Source of the DNA: Rhizobium sp. NLR16a
GTDB taxonomy: Bacteria; Pseudomonadota; Alphaproteobacteria; Rhizobiales; Rhizobiaceae
Length of the DNA: 64,000 nucleotides
Direction of reading: 5' to 3'
NCBI RefSeq assembly: GCF_017948245.1
Contig: NZ_CP072865.1
Location: 1,947,501 to 2,011,500, forward strand
In this document: positions 61,372 to 64,000 of the stretch, one piece after another
Layout of the letters: every line of letters begins with the position of its first letter
Position numbering within the stretch: the first letter of the stretch is position 1
The notes under the pieces: generated by a model
What the model saw: the letters and a program-made list of their open reading frames with translations, nothing else
What the model was told of the DNA's origin: nothing
Databases searched by the model: none
Position numbers and translations under genes: made by a program

Positions 61372-62697
61372 TTAAGCTTCTTCTTTCGGCCGTTCGATGC
61401 GAATCACCTGCGGCTCGCCGAAGAGATAACCTTCCGACTTTATCGAGGCGACCGCCTTGCGCACGGATTCCTCCATCGTCGCATGGGTGACGAGGATGAT
61501 CGTCTGGTGATGCGATGGGGCCAGGTGCTGCGTGGAGCGCTGGACGATCGATTCGAGCGAGATGTGGTTTTCCGCCATGCGGGTGGCGACGCTTGCAAAG
61601 ACGCCGGTGCGGTCGAGCACAGTCAGGCGGATGAAATATCCGCCCTCGTGGCTCTGCATCTGTGCCTTGCGGTAAGGCTCCAGCGCCTTTGCGGGATGGC
61701 CAAGCACCGGCACGCGCTGAGCGCCCGGCTGGCTCTTGGCGATATCGGCGATATCGCCGAGCACGGACGAAGCCGTCGCTTTGCCGCCAGCGCCAGGGCC
61801 GACCATCAGCAGTTCGCCGAGTACGTCGGATTCAATTGCCACCGCATTGGTGACGCCGTCGACCTGGGCGATGACCGAATCGACCGGCACCATGGTTGGA
61901 TGCACACGCTGCTCGATGCCGGTCTCCGTGCGCTGGGCGACGCCGAGCAGCTTGATGCGATAACCGAGCTCGGCGGCGGCGTGGATGTCCTCGATCGAGA
62001 TATTGGTGATGCCTTCGAGATAGATGTCGTCGGCCGCGATGCGATTGCCGAAGGCAAGCGTCGTCAGAATAGCGAGCTTGTGGGCGGTATCGTTGCCCTC
62101 GATGTCGAAGGCGGGGTCGGCTTCGGCATAACCCAGCCGCTGCGCCTCCTTGAGGCATTCGGCGAAGGAAAGCCCCTCCTTCTCCATCTTGGTCAGGATG
62201 TAATTGCAGGTGCCGTTCATGATGCCGTAGATGCGCGAGACGGCGTTGCCCGTCAGCGATTCGCGCAGCGCCTTGATGACGGGGATGCCACCGGCGACCG
62301 CCGCCTCGAAATTCAACAGCGAGCCCTTCTCTTCCGCGATCGTCGCAAGCTCGACGCCGTGATAGGCGAGCAGCGCCTTGTTGGCTGTCACCACATGGAG
62401 ACCACGCTGAAGTGCGGCGCGCACCGAGACGTTGGCAGCCCCTTCGGCGCCGCCCATCAGCTCGACGAAGACGTCGATATCACCCTTTTCGGCCAGATCC
62501 TCGGGCCGATCGAACCAGGTGACGCCGCAAAGATCGACGCCTCGATCCCGCGTCTTGTCGCGCGCGGAAACTGCGGTGATCGTAATCGGACGCCCGCAGG
62601 TGACGGCAAGCTCATTGCTCTTCTGCTGAATGATGCGGACAAGCGAGGCGCCAACGGTGCCTAAGCCCGCAATGCCGATTTTGAGGGCATCTGCCAT
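61372..62697 (-). CDS. hom: Homoserine dehydrogenase
   Basis: 441 residues from MADALKIGIAGLGTVGASLV. NAD(P)-binding GLGTVGASL, substrate-domain GIMNGTCNYILTKME and GYAEADPAFDIEGNDTAHKL, and a C-terminal ACT domain (YFIRLTVLDRTGVFASVATR) for threonine feedback. It supplies homoserine for threonine and methionine; metC on this window is further down the methionine branch. Translation starts at 62697; the frame is open upstream but unlike the family. Confidence 0.96.
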   Translation of the reverse strand: MADALKIGIAGLGTVGASLVRIIQQKSNELAVTCGRPITITAVSARDKTRDRGVDLCGVTWFDRPEDLAEKGDIDVFVELMGGAEGAANVSVRAALQRGLHVVTANKALLAYHGVELATIAEEKGSLLNFEAAVAGGIPVIKALRESLTGNAVSRIYGIMNGTCNYILTKMEKEGLSFAECLKEAQRLGYAEADPAFDIEGNDTAHKLAILTTLAFGNRIAADDIYLEGITNISIEDIHAAAELGYRIKLLGVAQRTETGIEQRVHPTMVPVDSVIAQVDGVTNAVAIESDVLGELLMVGPGAGGKATASSVLGDIADIAKSQPGAQRVPVLGHPAKALEPYRKAQMQSHEGGYFIRLTVLDRTGVFASVATRMAENHISLESIVQRSTQHLAPSHHQTIILVTHATMEESVRKAVASIKSEGYLFGEPQVIRIERPKEEA

Positions 62698-62758
62698 GGA
62701 TCGATCCTGAAATGTCTTGTGGCGGCAGCCGCCGAACGCGGCTGCCCAAGAGTTGGAA

Positions 62759-63976
62759 TTAACGGTGGGCGTTGAGCGAGATGACGTTATGCATCGTCTC
62801 GTCTGCCGTCGACATGAACTTCTTGATGTTGCGCGCAGCCTGACGGATGCGGTGTTCATTCTCGACAAGCGCCAGACGGACATAGTCGTCGCCCATCTCG
62901 CCAAAGCCGATGCCCGGAGCAACGGCGACGTCGGCCTTCTCGACCAGCAGCTTGGAGAACTCAAGCGAACCGAGATGACGGAACTTTTCCGGGATCTTCG
63001 CCCAGGCGAACATGGTGGCTGCCGGGGGCGGCACTTCGAAGCCGGCCTTGCCGAAGCTTTCGACCATGACGTCGCGGCGGCGCTTATAGACGTTGCGAAC
63101 TTCGGCAATGTCGGAGCCGTCGCCGTTCAGGGCATGCGTCGCCGCCACCTGAATCGGCGTGAAGGCGCCGTAATCGAGGTAGGATTTGACGCGGGTGAGC
63201 GCAGCGATCAGCCGCTCGTTGCCGACGGCAAAGCCCATGCGCCAGCCGGGCATGGAAAACGTCTTCGACATCGAGGTGAATTCGACCGTCACATCCATTG
63301 CGCCCGGCACTTCGAGAACCGACGGCGGCGGCGTGTCGTCGAAATAAATCTCCGAATAGGCAAGGTCGGACAGCACGATGATGTCGTGCTTCTTGGCGAA
63401 GGCGACGACGTCCTTGTAGAAATCGAGCGTCGCGACAAAGGCCGTCGGGTTCGAGGGATAGTTGAGGATCAGCGCCAGGGGCTTCGGGATCGAATGCCGG
63501 ACAGCGCGCTCAAGCGGCGGAAAGAAGGTCTCGTCCGGCTCAACCGACATCGAGCGGATCACGCCACCGGCCATCAGGAAGCCGAAGGCGTGGATCGGAT
63601 AGGTGGGATTCGGGCAAAGGATGACATCGCCGGGCGCGGTGATCGCCTGCGCCATATTGGCGAAGCCTTCCTTGGAGCCGAGGGTGGCGACCACCTGGGT
63701 ATCCGGGTTGAGCTTGACCCCGAAACGGCGGGCATAATAGGCGGCCTGGGCACGGCGCAGGCCCGGTATGCCCTTGGACGAGGAGTAACGGTGCGTGCGC
63801 GGATCCTGTACGACCTCGCACAGCTTGTCGACGATCGCCTGGGGAGTCGGAAGGTCAGGGTTTCCCATGCCGAGATCGATGATATCGGCGCCGCCCGCTC
63901 GCGCGCTTGCTTTCAAACGGTTGACCTGTTCGAAAACATAAGGCGGCAAACGCCGGACTTTGTGAAACTCTTCCAT
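62759..63976 (-). CDS. Class I/II aminotransferase (AlaC/LL-DAP-aminotransferase-like)
   Basis: 405 residues from MEEFHKVRRLPPYVFEQVNR. PLP fold type I with DLGMGNPDLPTPQAIVDKL, LILNYPSNPTA, VLSDLAYSEIYF and the PLP lysine in SMSKTFSMPGWRMGFA. Homologues are variously annotated as alanine, aspartate or LL-diaminopimelate aminotransferases; specificity cannot be decided here. ATG 63976 has GGGGA 5 nt upstream; another ATG is 12 nt earlier. 61 nt before hom, probably co-transcribed with it. Confidence 0.92.
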   Translation of the reverse strand: MEEFHKVRRLPPYVFEQVNRLKASARAGGADIIDLGMGNPDLPTPQAIVDKLCEVVQDPRTHRYSSSKGIPGLRRAQAAYYARRFGVKLNPDTQVVATLGSKEGFANMAQAITAPGDVILCPNPTYPIHAFGFLMAGGVIRSMSVEPDETFFPPLERAVRHSIPKPLALILNYPSNPTAFVATLDFYKDVVAFAKKHDIIVLSDLAYSEIYFDDTPPPSVLEVPGAMDVTVEFTSMSKTFSMPGWRMGFAVGNERLIAALTRVKSYLDYGAFTPIQVAATHALNGDGSDIAEVRNVYKRRRDVMVESFGKAGFEVPPPAATMFAWAKIPEKFRHLGSLEFSKLLVEKADVAVAPGIGFGEMGDDYVRLALVENEHRIRQAARNIKKFMSTADETMHNVISLNAHR

Positions 63977-64000
63977 TTCATTCCCCATGGAAAGGCGGCA

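Overview
The window reads as a chromosomal segment of a Rhizobium species of the R. leguminosarum / R. etli type. The reasons are the high G+C core genes, the aapJQMP amino-acid transporter, a pyruvate dehydrogenase cluster whose E1-beta carries an N-terminal lipoyl domain, a lexA preceded by an alphaproteobacterial direct-repeat SOS box, an EipB-type envelope protein, and several palindromic intergenic elements of the kind scattered through rhizobial genomes. Species assignment is inference; no search was run.

Layout. 1-7.4 kb (minus strand): 5' part of lipA, two small GlsB-like membrane proteins, lpdA, a GNAT protein, an SGNH hydrolase, then pdhC-pdhB-pdhA. 7.5-11.2 kb (minus): ftsB, eno, kdsA and a VOC protein. 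11.4-16.1 kb: lexA (+), comEC (-, overlapping lexA tail to tail), gltA (+). 16.1-29.3 kb (minus): a long translation and envelope block, in transcription order rpsB, tsf, pyrH, frr, uppS, cdsA, rseP, bamA, lpxD, fabZ, lpxA, lpxI, lpxB. 29.6-42.4 kb: mixed housekeeping genes (eipB, ridA-like, a phosphodiesterase, HIT, clpA/clpS, phasin, cysE, a hydrolase, an NDUFS6-like zinc protein, a flavin monooxygenase, metC). 42.7-47 kb: aapJQMP.

47-54.2 kb is an accessory, decaying region. It holds small secreted proteins (one frameshifted), an eroded second copy of an NDUFS4-like gene, a large modular secreted beta-helix/RTX protein, an IS21-type istB remnant, two orphan ORFs and a multiply frameshifted tyrosine recombinase that ends 8 nt from the 3' end of tRNA-Arg(TCT). 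A degenerate copy of the tRNA 3' end near 52.1 kb is a candidate old attachment site. I read this as a relic integrative element plus repeated insertion and decay. The only large intact coding sequence in it is the beta-helix/RTX protein.

54.3-64 kb returns to core genes: the intact NDUFS4-like gene, tRNA-Pro, a DUF192 and a double cold-shock-domain pair, gloA, a DUF882/M15 lipoprotein, three tRNA-Glu genes (TTC, CTC, TTC; the outer two lie in a duplicated unit), recJ, a small membrane protein, hom and an aminotransferase. I found no CRISPR array, intact transposon, rRNA or replication origin.
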